Assembly (NCBI GenBank): GCA_020341875.1
Contig: CP070839.1
Coordinates: 1,573,236 to 1,591,659, forward strand
DNA length: 18,424 bases
Reading direction: 5' to 3'
Source of the DNA: Candidatus Zixiibacteriota bacterium
Lineage (GTDB): Bacteria > Zixibacteria > MSB-5A5 > SM1-73
The position numbers and the translations under genes were made by a program. The notes beneath the pieces are model-generated. The model was given only the letters and a program-made list of their open reading frames with translations. It did no database searches and was not told the DNA's origin. Positions within the stretch are counted from its first letter, which is position 1. Each line of letters begins with the position of its first letter. This document shows, piece after piece, positions 1 to 8,288 of this stretch.

Positions 1-1
1 C

Positions 2-1939
2 GCGACCTTGCCTGACCTAGTCGAAGGAGCTCAACAGAGAGTATGGACCGGCATCCCCATACTAAACACGACCTCGAAAAGATTGAAGGACGCCAAAATC
101 TCTATCGGAGGAGGGCAATACCTGAAAGAAAGCGAGGTCATCGTCCCGTCTCTCTCTCCACTGTGCGTCAAGAAGGTGCCGGTTCCGTTAGAGATAGTTG
201 AAGCTCCGAGCGGGACAGACACAATATCCGTTGGTGTCGAGGTCTCCTATGGCGAGCTCGTCTCAGAGGATCGCCTGGTCTTGAGAGTTAGAGAAGGCGG
301 GGAATCGTATAAGACAACATTCATCTCTGAAATCGACCGGTCCTGTCAATACTATGCGGTTCTAACTCCCAAGGATTATGATCCAGAAAAAGAATATGGT
401 TTGATCCTAACTCTTCACGGCGCTGGAGTGGAAGCCTCTCGGCTGGTGGATTGCCACAGCCAAAAGGACTGGGCATTTGTGGTTGCCCCTACCAACCGGC
501 GAAGATTCGGATTCGACTGGCAGGATTGGGGGCGGCTGGATGCCCTGGAGGTTTTGGATCAGGTGAGAGCAACCTTTCCTATCGACGCCTACAGGGTCTA
601 TGTCACCGGTCACTCCATGGGGGGGCACGGAACCTGGCACATAGCTCTGGCGCATCCGGATCTCTTTGCCGCCGCCGCTCCCCTGGCCGGGTGGACATCG
701 TTTCAGCTCTACGTTCCCTGGTTTCTGCAGAAGAGCTACACCTTCGCCGAGCCGGCACAACTTGCCATCCGAGACATGAGCCTGAGAGAGGACTTCGTCC
801 CCAATTTTGTGGAGAATGCTCTGAATCTGCCCATCTTCATCTCCCAGGGGGGCAACGACGATAACGTTCCGCCGATACACGGGAGACTGTTCGCTTCACT
901 TCTGGAAAAACTTGGCTATGAGTACCGTTACAAGGAGATTCCGGGAAAGGGGCACTGGTACAACCTGGATGACCCGGATAAGACTGTATGTGTCGACGAC
1001 TCCGAACTTATGGAGTTTCTAGAAACTAGAAAAAGAAATCTCTGGCCCAAGCGCGTGATCTTCAAAACCACCAATCTCGGGCAGAGCCATAAGAGCTATT
1101 GGGTGGAGATAATCCAGCAGGAAAAGCCGTTCTTTGAATCCCGCATAGAGGCGGAGGTGAATGGGCCAAGGATTGAAGTGAGCACCAGGAACGTACGGGA
1201 GTTCGCCTTGCACTTATCCGAAGATCTTCTGCCTCACAGAGATTTGGTCTTCGTTGTGGACGGGGGTAAGATTGGCTACAAGTTCAGAAAAAACGAGACG
1301 CTACATTTTCGAAAAAGGGACGGGGAATTCCGAACAGGCAAAACCAAACATCGCCGCTTAAGCAAATCCCAGGAGTCTTACGGTCCTATAAAGCGAGCTT
1401 ACTTCTCTCCCTTTGTGCTGGTTTACGGCACCAAAGGGGACTCGCTCACCACCGAGATTACGCTTCATCAAGCCAGGTTGGAAGCCACCAGATGGTGGAG
1501 AAGGGCAAATGGCTTCGCAGAGATTCTCCCGGATACGGAGGTAACCTCCGAGACGGTGAAGAACCTCAACCTGATCCTTTTCGGAGGACCGGAAGAGAAC
1601 TTGGTGACCGCCAAGCTGAACAGAAGACTGCCCATAAGAATAGAGGACCATAAGATCATACTTGGGAAAAAGAAGATAGGCGGAGAGGGCATAGCTGCCA
1701 AGTTCATCTACCCAAACCCGCTTAATCCGGAGAGGCTCGTTTGTGTTCACGAAGGAGTCGGTTTAGATGGGCTGAGACTTTCCACTTCTTTCACTGCACT
1801 GTATTCAGGCGCCGGATTGCCTGATTTCATCATCTTTAGCGACGAAGTGAAATCCAAAGGCTGGGGGGGCGTGATCTGCGCCGGCTCTTTCGACGCTGAC
1901 TGGCAAATCGACGAAAAGTTGCATTATCTGCGAGAATAG
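2..1939 (+). CDS. Alpha/beta hydrolase, prolyl-oligopeptidase-like (5' end outside window)
   Basis: Probable serine hydrolase or peptidase of the S9/dienelactone-hydrolase fold. The frame is already open at base 2, so the true start is probably upstream; the first possible start inside the window is TTG at 8, and residues are numbered from it. An all-beta N-terminal part (about 1-110) precedes the hydrolase core. Visible in the core are LHGAG (136-140, oxyanion region), the nucleophile elbow GHSMGG with Ser203, GGNDD (281-285) with the likely acid Asp, and GKGHWY with His316, so the triad looks complete. About 300 residues follow the catalytic His, a beta-rich region I do not recognise that ends in a segment with NPLNPERLV; such long C-terminal extensions occur in secreted or envelope esterases of candidate phyla. 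The substrate cannot be told from sequence; peptide or ester is equally possible. It converges on the AttH-like gene and shares its terminator. Confidence 0.8.
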   Translation, partial: ATLPDLVEGAQQRVWTGIPILNTTSKRLKDAKISIGGGQYLKESEVIVPSLSPLCVKKVPVPLEIVEAPSGTDTISVGVEVSYGELVSEDRLVLRVREGGESYKTTFISEIDRSCQYYAVLTPKDYDPEKEYGLILTLHGAGVEASRLVDCHSQKDWAFVVAPTNRRRFGFDWQDWGRLDALEVLDQVRATFPIDAYRVYVTGHSMGGHGTWHIALAHPDLFAAAAPLAGWTSFQLYVPWFLQKSYTFAEPAQLAIRDMSLREDFVPNFVENALNLPIFISQGGNDDNVPPIHGRLFASLLEKLGYEYRYKEIPGKGHWYNLDDPDKTVCVDDSELMEFLETRKRNLWPKRVIFKTTNLGQSHKSYWVEIIQQEKPFFESRIEAEVNGPRIEVSTRNVREFALHLSEDLLPHRDLVFVVDGGKIGYKFRKNETLHFRKRDGEFRTGKTKHRRLSKSQESYGPIKRAYFSPFVLVYGTKGDSLTTEITLHQARLEATRWWRRANGFAEILPDTEVTSETVKNLNLILFGGPEENLVTAKLNRRLPIRIEDHKIILGKKKIGGEGIAAKFIYPNPLNPERLVCVHEGVGLDGLRLSTSFTALYSGAGLPDFIIFSDEVKSKGWGGVICAGSFDADWQIDEKLHYLRE

Positions 1940-1968
1940 CCGTTCCCGAGAGTGAGAGGCAACAAGAC

Positions 1969-2003
1969 GGGAGCCCTCCGACTTAGATAATCGGAGGGCT
2001 CCC
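1969..2003. terminator. Hairpin terminator shared by two convergent genes
   Basis: A perfect 13-bp inverted repeat, GGGAGCCCTCCGA (1969-1981) and TCGGAGGGCTCCC (1991-2003), with a 9-nt loop. It sits between the hydrolase stop at 1939 and the AttH-gene stop at 2033, which face each other. Only a short T-run (TTT) follows on the plus strand and no clear one on the minus strand. Function as a bidirectional terminator is inferred from stem strength and position. Confidence 0.75.
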
Positions 2004-2032
2004 TTTCGGTGAGATAAGCACTTAGCTTAACT

Positions 2033-4639
2033 CTACTTCATCAGGAGCATTTTCTCGGTCTCGGTGAGATCGCCTGCCTGTATCCGATAGAAGTAGACCC
2101 CTGATGTCACCTTGTTTCCATCCTGATCCGTGCCATTCCAGGTAACGCTGTTGAGTCCTGCTGCTTGCTCTTCGTCCACCAGCGTCTTCACCCTCTGCCC
2201 CAGGATGTTGAATATGGATACCTCGGCATGGCACACGCTGGGCAGTGTGTAGCTGATCTCGGTTGATGGATTGAACGGATTCGGGTAGCTGTACGAACGA
2301 AGCCCGCCTTGCTCGTTTTCGTCTGCCCGGTTTGAAGGAAACACTGTTGGCCTCTGTTGGGGGCATCCGAACAGCTCTCCATACTCGTCCATGGGGAAAG
2401 GAGGCCCACTTGAGCTGCCGATGAAGACGGTCCCGGATCCTTTGTCCAGGGCGACTCCCCATGACTCATATGAGAGCACACATGAAGTAACTAAAGAGAC
2501 GCCCGGCTCGCCTGGTCCAGCTGGTCCTGAGTAGTCGGGATCGTCGTCACAGAAATAGAGGAAGTCCCTGGTGTTCCCATCAATCGCCACCACAGCGTTT
2601 TCCGCTTCATCATACTCCAAGCCGGCGGCGCCGTCTTCAGCCGAGAACCAGGGCACCTGGAAAGGCCCCTGGATTAGCGCGGGCTGGGCACCGGAGACGT
2701 CATACTCCAGGAACATGTCCGGATCGCCACGGGCGATACACCACAGATGATCGTTGGCGGCGTCGTAGGCAAGCCCCACAATCCCATAGTCGTCGACGAC
2801 GAAGGAGCCGAGTTCGTTCCCTGATCCATCCACGTGATATATGGTGGTATGGGGGGGCGAGGGAGGCACGGTCAGCGGCCACTTGGGCCGGCTGTACCAG
2901 AACGTACCATCGCCCTGATTGCGCGCCAGTCCGTAGTACTCCGCGGCCGGCATGGCCGAACCATACTCGGGAAGCCTGACGGTGTATAGCGTGTCGCATG
3001 CGCCCACGTCATAGCACCCTATCAACCCGAAGTAATTCACGGTGTTCATACAGAATTGCCCCGAACATATGGTCTCGTCCGCTTTCATGTCCATCAGGAA
3101 CCAGAGGCGATCCTGGCTCAAGAATGTGCCACCTTCCCCATCACGCACCGCCCTTGTCTCTTCGGTGTAATAGTATGTAGGCGGATCCTCCTCGTGGTAG
3201 TACAGGTTCATATCGTCAGAGCAGCGTCCCACATAATCGCATGGGCCGGGTTGTGGAGGCGGGGATGGATGAGTCAACTCTGCGAAAGCCTTTCCGCTAA
3301 CCGGCACCCCGCCGATGGTGCCGGTCACCGAACAGACTCCCTCCCAGAAGCAGGCGTGGGGAAAGTCGCAGGGATTCAGAATGCGCATGACCTGTTCGTT
3401 GTAATCCGCAGTGACCACCAGATCAACGTCGTAGATCGGCTCCTCTACTCTCCACTTGGTGGCCCACCAGAGTCCGCTCACGTCGTCATACCACCTGTCA
3501 AGGGTGGTCAAGGTGTACTCCTCGGAGAGATCCAGTGAACAATCGGCATTGAGCAGATTGAATCCGCCGGAGTAGCTTCCCATCGGTTCACCGTCCACCC
3601 AGCAATCCGCTACCATGATTTCTCTTGAGTCATCCAACTTGATTGCGAACCACTCCCACTTCAGGGATTCGCTCCACAGGAAGCTTCCCCATTGGTGGTC
3701 TATCCATGCGTAGCCGCTGATCTTTTCGGTGAGACCGTCCACCGTTATCTCGCTGTCATCCAACACGTCCAGTTTGGTGTGACTGTAATAGTAAGACCAG
3801 CCGGCACCTATGTCGACCAATCCGTCACCTCCGACCAGCAGGGGAGCTTTGGTGGACGACATGATGATGTCAAGCTTCATGGGGGTGCCGTTCTCCCTCG
3901 CCTGTGCGTCAGCGTAGAACCTATAGGTAAACGGGTGCAGCCCTCCGGTGCAATAACTCATGTTCCGCCAGTAATCCGGCTCAAAGACCTGATCGACGTA
4001 GTGCAGGTCCAGTTTGGAATCGTCGGCTGTCAGCAGGCCGATGCAGTTGGCGTCGGTGAAAGTCTCCTCCTGATGCAAATCGGAGATCGAGAAGAGACGC
4101 ATGGGCGGAATCTTGAAAAAGGCCACGAACGATCCATACTCCCTTCCCGTGCTCTGGCCGGTAAGATGAAAATTGACGTACCACCACTCGATCGGATAGG
4201 AGGTGGCGGGGTTGTGCTTTCCTTCGTCCTGTGGAAACCAGATGGAAGTGCCGGGGGGCACGTAAGGATATTGGTGCCAGTCCAAGTTCTGGCAGGACAC
4301 TCCATACAGCCATTCCGACGGAAGTGTCACTGTCTGAAGTAGAGGAACATAGATGCGGGCACGCCCATCGCTTACAAAATCGGGGTGGGAGAATATCACG
4401 TCGTAGTAAGAGGCTCCAAGAACCCAGATAGAAAAGTGTCCGGATGAGTTGGTGTACGTTTCATCACAATATATGCCCAAGGGATATCTGTAGACTTCCA
4501 CCCGCGTGCCAGCATGATTGGTCTCACCCTCCAAATAAACATGCCCTTCGATCCTGGCCCCTTCAGCGGCGGCGACGGCAAAGAATCCCGCTAATACCAA
4601 TACAGCTGCTTTGACAAACCAGTGAGAGATACGATACAT
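2033..4639 (-). CDS. Secreted AttH/CrtC-like lipocalin with sorting domain
   Basis: 868 residues. A signal peptide (1 to about 25, ending AVAAA) is followed by a small beta domain (about 28-107) resembling carboxypeptidase-regulatory folds. The central domain (about 130-460) has the hallmarks of the AttH / hydroxyneurosporene-synthase (CrtC) lipocalin family: EWWYVNFHL (151-159), GYAWIDHQWGS (309-319) and WEWFAIKLDD (328-337). A Pro-rich linker (457-466) leads to a region with repeated strand motifs (GLAYDAANDHLW, GLEYDEAENAVV, GVALDKGSGTVF) typical of propeller blades. Residues 784-868 are a FlgD-like/type IX sorting domain starting SYPNPFNPST. The protein is rich in Cys, suggesting disulfides outside the cytoplasm. 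The start is supported by AAGGAGG at 4645-4651, 5 nt upstream. Family members include carotenoid hydratases and uncharacterised exported proteins, so the enzymatic role here is unknown. It is transcribed alone. Confidence 0.85.
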   Translation of the reverse strand: MYRISHWFVKAAVLVLAGFFAVAAAEGARIEGHVYLEGETNHAGTRVEVYRYPLGIYCDETYTNSSGHFSIWVLGASYYDVIFSHPDFVSDGRARIYVPLLQTVTLPSEWLYGVSCQNLDWHQYPYVPPGTSIWFPQDEGKHNPATSYPIEWWYVNFHLTGQSTGREYGSFVAFFKIPPMRLFSISDLHQEETFTDANCIGLLTADDSKLDLHYVDQVFEPDYWRNMSYCTGGLHPFTYRFYADAQARENGTPMKLDIIMSSTKAPLLVGGDGLVDIGAGWSYYYSHTKLDVLDDSEITVDGLTEKISGYAWIDHQWGSFLWSESLKWEWFAIKLDDSREIMVADCWVDGEPMGSYSGGFNLLNADCSLDLSEEYTLTTLDRWYDDVSGLWWATKWRVEEPIYDVDLVVTADYNEQVMRILNPCDFPHACFWEGVCSVTGTIGGVPVSGKAFAELTHPSPPPQPGPCDYVGRCSDDMNLYYHEEDPPTYYYTEETRAVRDGEGGTFLSQDRLWFLMDMKADETICSGQFCMNTVNYFGLIGCYDVGACDTLYTVRLPEYGSAMPAAEYYGLARNQGDGTFWYSRPKWPLTVPPSPPHTTIYHVDGSGNELGSFVVDDYGIVGLAYDAANDHLWCIARGDPDMFLEYDVSGAQPALIQGPFQVPWFSAEDGAAGLEYDEAENAVVAIDGNTRDFLYFCDDDPDYSGPAGPGEPGVSLVTSCVLSYESWGVALDKGSGTVFIGSSSGPPFPMDEYGELFGCPQQRPTVFPSNRADENEQGGLRSYSYPNPFNPSTEISYTLPSVCHAEVSIFNILGQRVKTLVDEEQAAGLNSVTWNGTDQDGNKVTSGVYFYRIQAGDLTETEKMLLMK

Positions 4640-4714
4640 GAAAACCTCCTTTCGGTTACCAAAGACAGTCCTTTTTGAATCTTTTGTTTACCACTGGTAT
4701 TCGGCTACCTCAGG

Positions 4715-4755
4715 CTCCACCCCTTCTCCGTGTCACCGCGAGTGAAGGGGCGGAG
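4715..4755 (-). promoter_or_regulatory. Hairpin in presumed 5' leader of the AttH gene
   Basis: On the minus strand CTCCGCCCCTTC (4755-4744) pairs with GAAGGGGTGGAG (4726-4715), a 12-bp stem with one G-U pair, about 75 nt upstream of the AttH-gene start. Read from the plus strand that position would be an A-C mismatch, so the structure fits minus-strand RNA better. An inner stem TCAC/GTGA (4743-4731) lies in the loop. CTCCG (4755-4751) could instead pair with CGGAG (4730-4726), giving an alternative fold. No known riboswitch family is recognised and the promoter was not located. Confidence 0.4.
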
Positions 4756-5188
4756 CGTCACCTGAAACCAGGCTCCATCCGACATCCAACCCCCCAGGAG
4801 AGGATTCTATCTGACATCCGTTATTCCCTCCTCTGAAACCGGCAGCGCAGACGGCGGGGATGGCAGTCCTGCATCCGGCCTCAGCTCGTCTCCTCTTGCC
4901 GTAGGGCCAGCGATCCGACGAGCAACCCAGGTAATGAAGTAGCTTCTGAGCACCGTTTTTCGTCCAACTTAGAAACGGAAGGCAAGCAACAAAATCCGAT
5001 TTATCAAGTAAAATTGGGCAATTTTGCCACCAGAAGTATACTTGCGGTGACCTATTTGTCAAGAAGAAAATAGCCCCTTTGGATGAGAAATCAGACGAGG
5101 AGATGTTTCTTGAACAGACCGACTCCCGTGCCCAACCGACCCCGCATGCGCTGGGGCTCCGAACGAATACCATCCGACCCCACACCAG
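4756..5188. other. Gene-free stretch without recognisable coding
   Basis: A 156-codon minus-strand frame crosses this stretch, but it starts inside the terminator stem, has no ribosome binding site I can see and has low-complexity, unlikely composition. Two imperfect direct repeats built on CCGACATCC/CTGACATCC lie at about 4775 and 4808, and CTGAAACC occurs at 4762 and 4832. AAAATTG (5010-5016) and CAATTTT (5019-5025) form a short AT-rich palindrome. The stretch probably contains the AttH-gene promoter, but no convincing -35/-10 pair stands out. Confidence 0.5.
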
Positions 5189-5242
5189 AAAAAAAGCCAG
5201 CATCCAAACTCAAGAGTGTCTCTTAAGGTCGGGTGCTGGCTT
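5189..5242 (-). terminator. Intrinsic terminator of the nitrilase/response-regulator unit
   Basis: On the minus strand a 12-bp stem (arms 5242-5231 and 5205-5194, plus-strand arms AAGCCAGCATCC and GGGTGCTGGCTT, one G-T pair) is followed directly by seven T residues (complement of 5189-5195). An inner stem AAGAG/CTCTT (5212-5216 and 5220-5224) is nested in the loop. It lies 112 nt past the response-regulator stop and is a textbook rho-independent terminator for leftward transcription. Confidence 0.8.
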
Positions 5243-5293
5243 ACCCTGCACCATCTGATGCAGGGCGTACCCTGCACCGTATGGTGCAGGGCT
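5242..5293. repeat. Two tandem 26-bp palindromic units
   Basis: Units 5242-5267 and 5268-5293 are head-to-tail copies. Each contains an inverted repeat: 5244-5265 (CCCTGCACC against GATGCAGGG) and 5270-5291 (a perfect 9-bp stem CCCTGCACC/GGTGCAGGG with loop GTAT). A third unit may begin at 5294 (TACCCC). The core TGCACC-RTAT-GGTKCA recurs at 8691-8726, and TACCCTGCAC occurs once more near 10600. The units stand immediately before the terminator in the leftward transcript. Confidence 0.7.
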
Positions 5294-5353
5294 TACCCCC
5301 TCTTCGTTCGCTCCTGTCACGCAGTCAGTACCTACGAATTCACCACCTGCCCG

Positions 5354-5818
5354 TCACTTATTCTCTTTATCTACAGTCTGCAGCACGACTTTGACGATAT
5401 CCAGGAGGCGTTCACAACTGAAAGGCTTTTTGATATAGAGAACCCCACCCACCTTGAAGCTTTTTCCTTCGTCACTTCGCGCATCCTTCCCTGTCAAAAA
5501 CACCACCGGTATCCGTTTGGTCTTCTCGGATCTCTTCAGTTCGCTGCAGATCTCGTAACCGTCCAGGGTCGGCATCATTATGTCCAGCAGGACCAAATCA
5601 GGCAGAAAAACCTTGGCTCTGTCTATTCCCGGTTGGCTGGCGTTCTCCGATTCCACCTCATAGCCAGCGGTCTCCAGGAAGGTCTCGACTATATCGGTGA
5701 TCTCCGGCTCGTCATCAATTACCAGAATCTTGGCCGGTTTGCGTCTCTTAGCATCAGGGACCTTGATGGCCTGGGATACGCCGATTGAATCTCCTCTGTC
5801 CGACTTCGAGCCTAACAT
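5354..5818 (-). CDS. Stand-alone CheY-like response regulator receiver
   Basis: 154 residues: an N-terminal stretch of about 28 residues of low conservation, then a single receiver domain (about 29-148). The acidic pocket is D35-D36, the phospho-acceptor is D79 (LVLLDIMMP), T109 (FLTG) is the switch residue and K131 (IKKPF) the conserved lysine, so it should be phosphorylatable. There is no output domain, so it would act by protein contact, as CheY- or Spo0F-like proteins do. No histidine kinase is present in the window. The ATG start overlaps the nitrilase stop by 7 nt, with a purine-rich AAGGGGG just upstream, so the two genes are probably translationally coupled. Confidence 0.88.
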   Translation of the reverse strand: MLGSKSDRGDSIGVSQAIKVPDAKRRKPAKILVIDDEPEITDIVETFLETAGYEVESENASQPGIDRAKVFLPDLVLLDIMMPTLDGYEICSELKRSEKTKRIPVVFLTGKDARSDEGKSFKVGGVLYIKKPFSCERLLDIVKVVLQTVDKENK

Positions 5819-6615
5819 AGATCCCCCTTCTGATAGAATTCTGTTCTCCTATCCTCAAGAAGGTGGTTGCGCGGCGTGACCTTCTTGCTCCGGGCCATCG
5901 TGGGTTCGATATCAACGGTCCACACGCCCTCTGAGGACTCATCCGCCTTTGCCAGGACGTCGCCCTTTGGATCGACCACCTGACTCATGCCGGTGAACGA
6001 CAGTTCCAGTTCCTCCTTTTTTTCAGCTCCGGTTCGGTTTGCCGTGATGGCAAAGGTTCCGTTCTCTACGCATCTGGTGATCATTGCCTTTTGGCATAGA
6101 TGGGGCAAGACCAGGTTCGAGGGATGGCATATTATGTCTGCCCCGTTCAGAGCCAATATCCTTGCCGTCTCCGGAAAGATCCAATCAAAGCAGATCATCA
6201 TTCCCACTTTAACGCCGTCGACGTCAAAGACCTCCAGTTCCTTATCGCCGGGGGAAAACCACAACTTTTCCAGGTTGAACAGGTGAAGTTTTCGGTAGAC
6301 TGAGAAATCTCCCTTCGGCGTTACCAGAACCGACGAGTTGAAGAGCTTCTCTCCCTCCTTTTCTGCGATTCCGTAGACTAAGTTTACCTTTTCCCGTGCG
6401 GCCGCGTGGGCCAGTTTCGCGAAGGTGGGACCGTCGGGAATAAATTCAGCTGACCTCTTGGTCTCCTCCTCGCTTCCGAAGAGATAGCCGGTGCTGAAAA
6501 GCTCCGGCAAAACCAAGAGGTCAGCCCTTGCCCCCCTTAATGAGCTTATCGCTCGCTCTACGTTTTCCTCTTTCTTCCCCAAGAGCGGGAAGAACTGAAA
6601 GAATCCGACTTTCAC
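5812..6615 (-). CDS. Nitrilase-family carbon-nitrogen hydrolase
   Basis: 267 residues, the normal length for a nitrilase-superfamily amidohydrolase. The catalytic triad is visible: E38 (LPELF), K109 (YRKLHLF) and C142 (MICFDWIFPE). The later motif RCVENGTFAITANR is also typical. Members hydrolyse small amides or N-carbamoyl compounds in the cytoplasm; omega-amidase and general amidohydrolase are the likeliest branches, but substrate cannot be read from sequence. The start is GTG (complement of 6613-6615), chosen because AAAGGAG (6621-6627) lies 5 nt upstream. It is the first gene of a two-gene unit with the response regulator and is divergent from the MFS gene. Confidence 0.9.
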   Translation of the reverse strand: MKVGFFQFFPLLGKKEENVERAISSLRGARADLLVLPELFSTGYLFGSEEETKRSAEFIPDGPTFAKLAHAAAREKVNLVYGIAEKEGEKLFNSSVLVTPKGDFSVYRKLHLFNLEKLWFSPGDKELEVFDVDGVKVGMMICFDWIFPETARILALNGADIICHPSNLVLPHLCQKAMITRCVENGTFAITANRTGAEKKEELELSFTGMSQVVDPKGDVLAKADESSEGVWTVDIEPTMARSKKVTPRNHLLEDRRTEFYQKGDLC

Positions 6616-6896
6616 TCTTGCTCCTTTCTCTTTTTCGACGTTTTATTGCGCGACTTTAACATAAGGAAAGGAAAACCAACAAAGAGTCAACTCCTTTACC
6701 CAAAAACCTTTGAGTGCACTCGGGTTGCTGCGGCGAACGAAGCATTTACCCAGGCGGCCTTCTCATTCAGCCCGACGGCGATTCTACCGTTTCGGAACAC
6801 GCGGCCATCGGATCTCGCCCCGTTGGCCCATCGGGCGGACGGTTCTCGTCTCTGGCATTTCTTGACAAGCGGCTTTTTCTAGTTAACTTGTCCGCA
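6616..6896. other. Divergent intergenic region
   Basis: This 281-nt gap should hold promoters for the nitrilase (leftward) and MFS (rightward) genes. On the plus strand TTGACA (6862-6867) is followed after 16 nt by TAACTT (6884-6889), a plausible sigma-70 pair, but it ends only 7 nt before the chosen MFS ATG, so the message would be leaderless. The MFS frame stays open back to a GTG at 6714, but the 61 residues encoded there look non-coding. Confidence 0.35.
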
Positions 6897-8219
6897 ATGA
6901 TGAGTCAACGCTTGGCAGAAACCGATTTCGCCCGGAGGTACTTCAGACGTAACTTCTTTCTGGGTGTTTCCAACGGGGTACTGTTCCATTTCGCTTGGGC
7001 GTTCACTAGCACCTCGACCGTTCTCCCGCTTTTCATCAGCAGGCTCACCCCTTCCGAGATACTGATAGGTTTGGCCTCAACCCTGGAGGCACTGGGATGG
7101 TTTCTTCCTCAGATTGCCATTGCCGCCATGACTCTCCATCGGACAAAACAGTTGCCGGTCTACATCCGAGTCGCTTTCCTGAGAGGTGGGTCTTTTCTTC
7201 TTTTTGCCCTCCTGGTATTCATCCTGGGGAAGGAGAGTCCCTCTTACCTTCTCGTCACCTTTTTCTTCCTGTTTTCGCTCTATTCTTTGGGCGGGGGCAT
7301 GGCCGGCGTTTCCTTCACCGATATCGTGGGCAAGACCATCCCGGAGGAAAAGAGGGGAAGCTTCTTCGGAGCCAGGAAGCTCATTGGTGGAGGGCTGGCC
7401 GCTCTGGGCGGGCTCTTGATCCAGAGGATCCTGAAGCTCGGCGATTTCCCACAGAATTTCGGAGTTCTTTTCTTGATCGCATCAGGTTTGATCATTCTCG
7501 CTCTGGCCTCCACCTGTCTGGTCAAGGAGACTCCTACCACCAGGCGGCCCCAGAAAAAAACCGTCAGGGAGAATCTCCTTTTGGGATTCAGGATCACAAG
7601 AGAAGATGAGAATTTCAGGAAGTTCCTCTATACCAGGATAGCCATCGGGTGTTATGTGATGGGATTGCCGTTTTACATCATCTACGCAATGAAATTCTTA
7701 TCAGCTCCGGCCAGCATGGCCGGGGTGTTTTTGACCGTGCAGATGGTAGGTTATCTCTCCTCCAACCTCCTGTGGGGACACTTGAGCAACCGAGGGAATA
7801 ACAGACTAGTGCTTATCCTGTCCGCTTCTTTTTCGGGCATCTGTCCGTTGCTGGTGCTCTCGGACATGGCCTTCGGAATCCCTCTTTGGGCGTACGCCTC
7901 GATATTCTTCTTCTTGGGCGCCACAGTCGCGGGGCTCGATCTGGGGCATATGAATTACCTTCTTCAGTTCGCCCCCGAGGAGAGACGACCCATCTATGTG
8001 GGCTTCTTCAACACCGTGGTCGGGCCGACGCTTCTTCTGTCTGCCGTGGGCGGCGTGATCATCCAGGTCTTCTCGTTCGGATTCCTCTACCTTCTTCTGT
8101 TATTGATCTCCGTTGTATCGGTCCTTCTTTCATTGTCCCTCAAGAACTCAGGAGAAGCTGAAGGTCCGATGCCTCCCTCCGTTTTACCCCTCCATACGGA
8201 CGCCCGTCCGGATATCTAA
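6897..8219 (+). CDS. Major facilitator superfamily permease
   Basis: 440 residues from ATG 6897 (or the adjacent ATG at 6900), strongly hydrophobic with roughly 11-12 membrane spans. The segment DIVGKTIPEEKRGSFFGAR matches the cytoplasmic loop motif of MFS drug/metabolite permeases. The cytoplasmic N-terminus MSQRLAETDFARRYFRRNFF and the end of the last span before the tail LSLKNSGEAEG fit a complete protein. An in-frame GTG at 6714 would add 61 residues, rejected because that part is not membrane-like and has the composition of intergenic DNA. No clear ribosome binding site precedes either start. The substrate is unknown; neighbours give no help, as it stands alone between a divergent and a convergent unit. 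Confidence 0.82.
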   Translation: MMSQRLAETDFARRYFRRNFFLGVSNGVLFHFAWAFTSTSTVLPLFISRLTPSEILIGLASTLEALGWFLPQIAIAAMTLHRTKQLPVYIRVAFLRGGSFLLFALLVFILGKESPSYLLVTFFFLFSLYSLGGGMAGVSFTDIVGKTIPEEKRGSFFGARKLIGGGLAALGGLLIQRILKLGDFPQNFGVLFLIASGLIILALASTCLVKETPTTRRPQKKTVRENLLLGFRITREDENFRKFLYTRIAIGCYVMGLPFYIIYAMKFLSAPASMAGVFLTVQMVGYLSSNLLWGHLSNRGNNRLVLILSASFSGICPLLVLSDMAFGIPLWAYASIFFFLGATVAGLDLGHMNYLLQFAPEERRPIYVGFFNTVVGPTLLLSAVGGVIIQVFSFGFLYLLLLLISVVSVLLSLSLKNSGEAEGPMPPSVLPLHTDARPDI

Positions 8220-8220
8220 T

Positions 8221-8256
8221 CCGTTAGCATGAACCACACGGTTCATGCCATTGACC
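8221..8256. repeat. Palindromic repeat, copy 1 (GGTTCATG type)
   Basis: CATGAACC-ACAC-GGTTCATG forms an 8-bp stem starting 10 nt after the MFS stop. The 36-nt element matches 8691-8726 at most positions, and both end in TTGACC. It may act as the MFS terminator, but no T-run follows. Confidence 0.6.
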
Positions 8257-8288
8257 GTGTCCAGTACAAACGCCCGCGGGGCTTGACC

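Noticed and set aside
451..880. Long frames on both strands inside the hydrolase gene
   Set aside because: They are shadows of the real gene, which has a full catalytic motif set across the same bases.
4690..4720. GGTAGCCGAATACC on the minus strand, reminiscent of the 3' stem of a c-di-GMP-I (GEMM) riboswitch
   Set aside because: The conserved GCAAAGCC and GGCAAACC-type segments of that family are absent upstream, so the resemblance is limited to one short stem.
4733..5203. 156-codon minus-strand frame in the gap upstream of the AttH gene
   Set aside because: It starts within the terminator stem, has no visible ribosome binding site, shows no recognisable domain and runs through hairpin and repeat sequence.
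6714..6896. GTG-started 61-residue N-terminal extension of the MFS permease
   Set aside because: The extra residues are not hydrophobic, match no family start, and the permease begins normally at the ATG pair 6897/6900.
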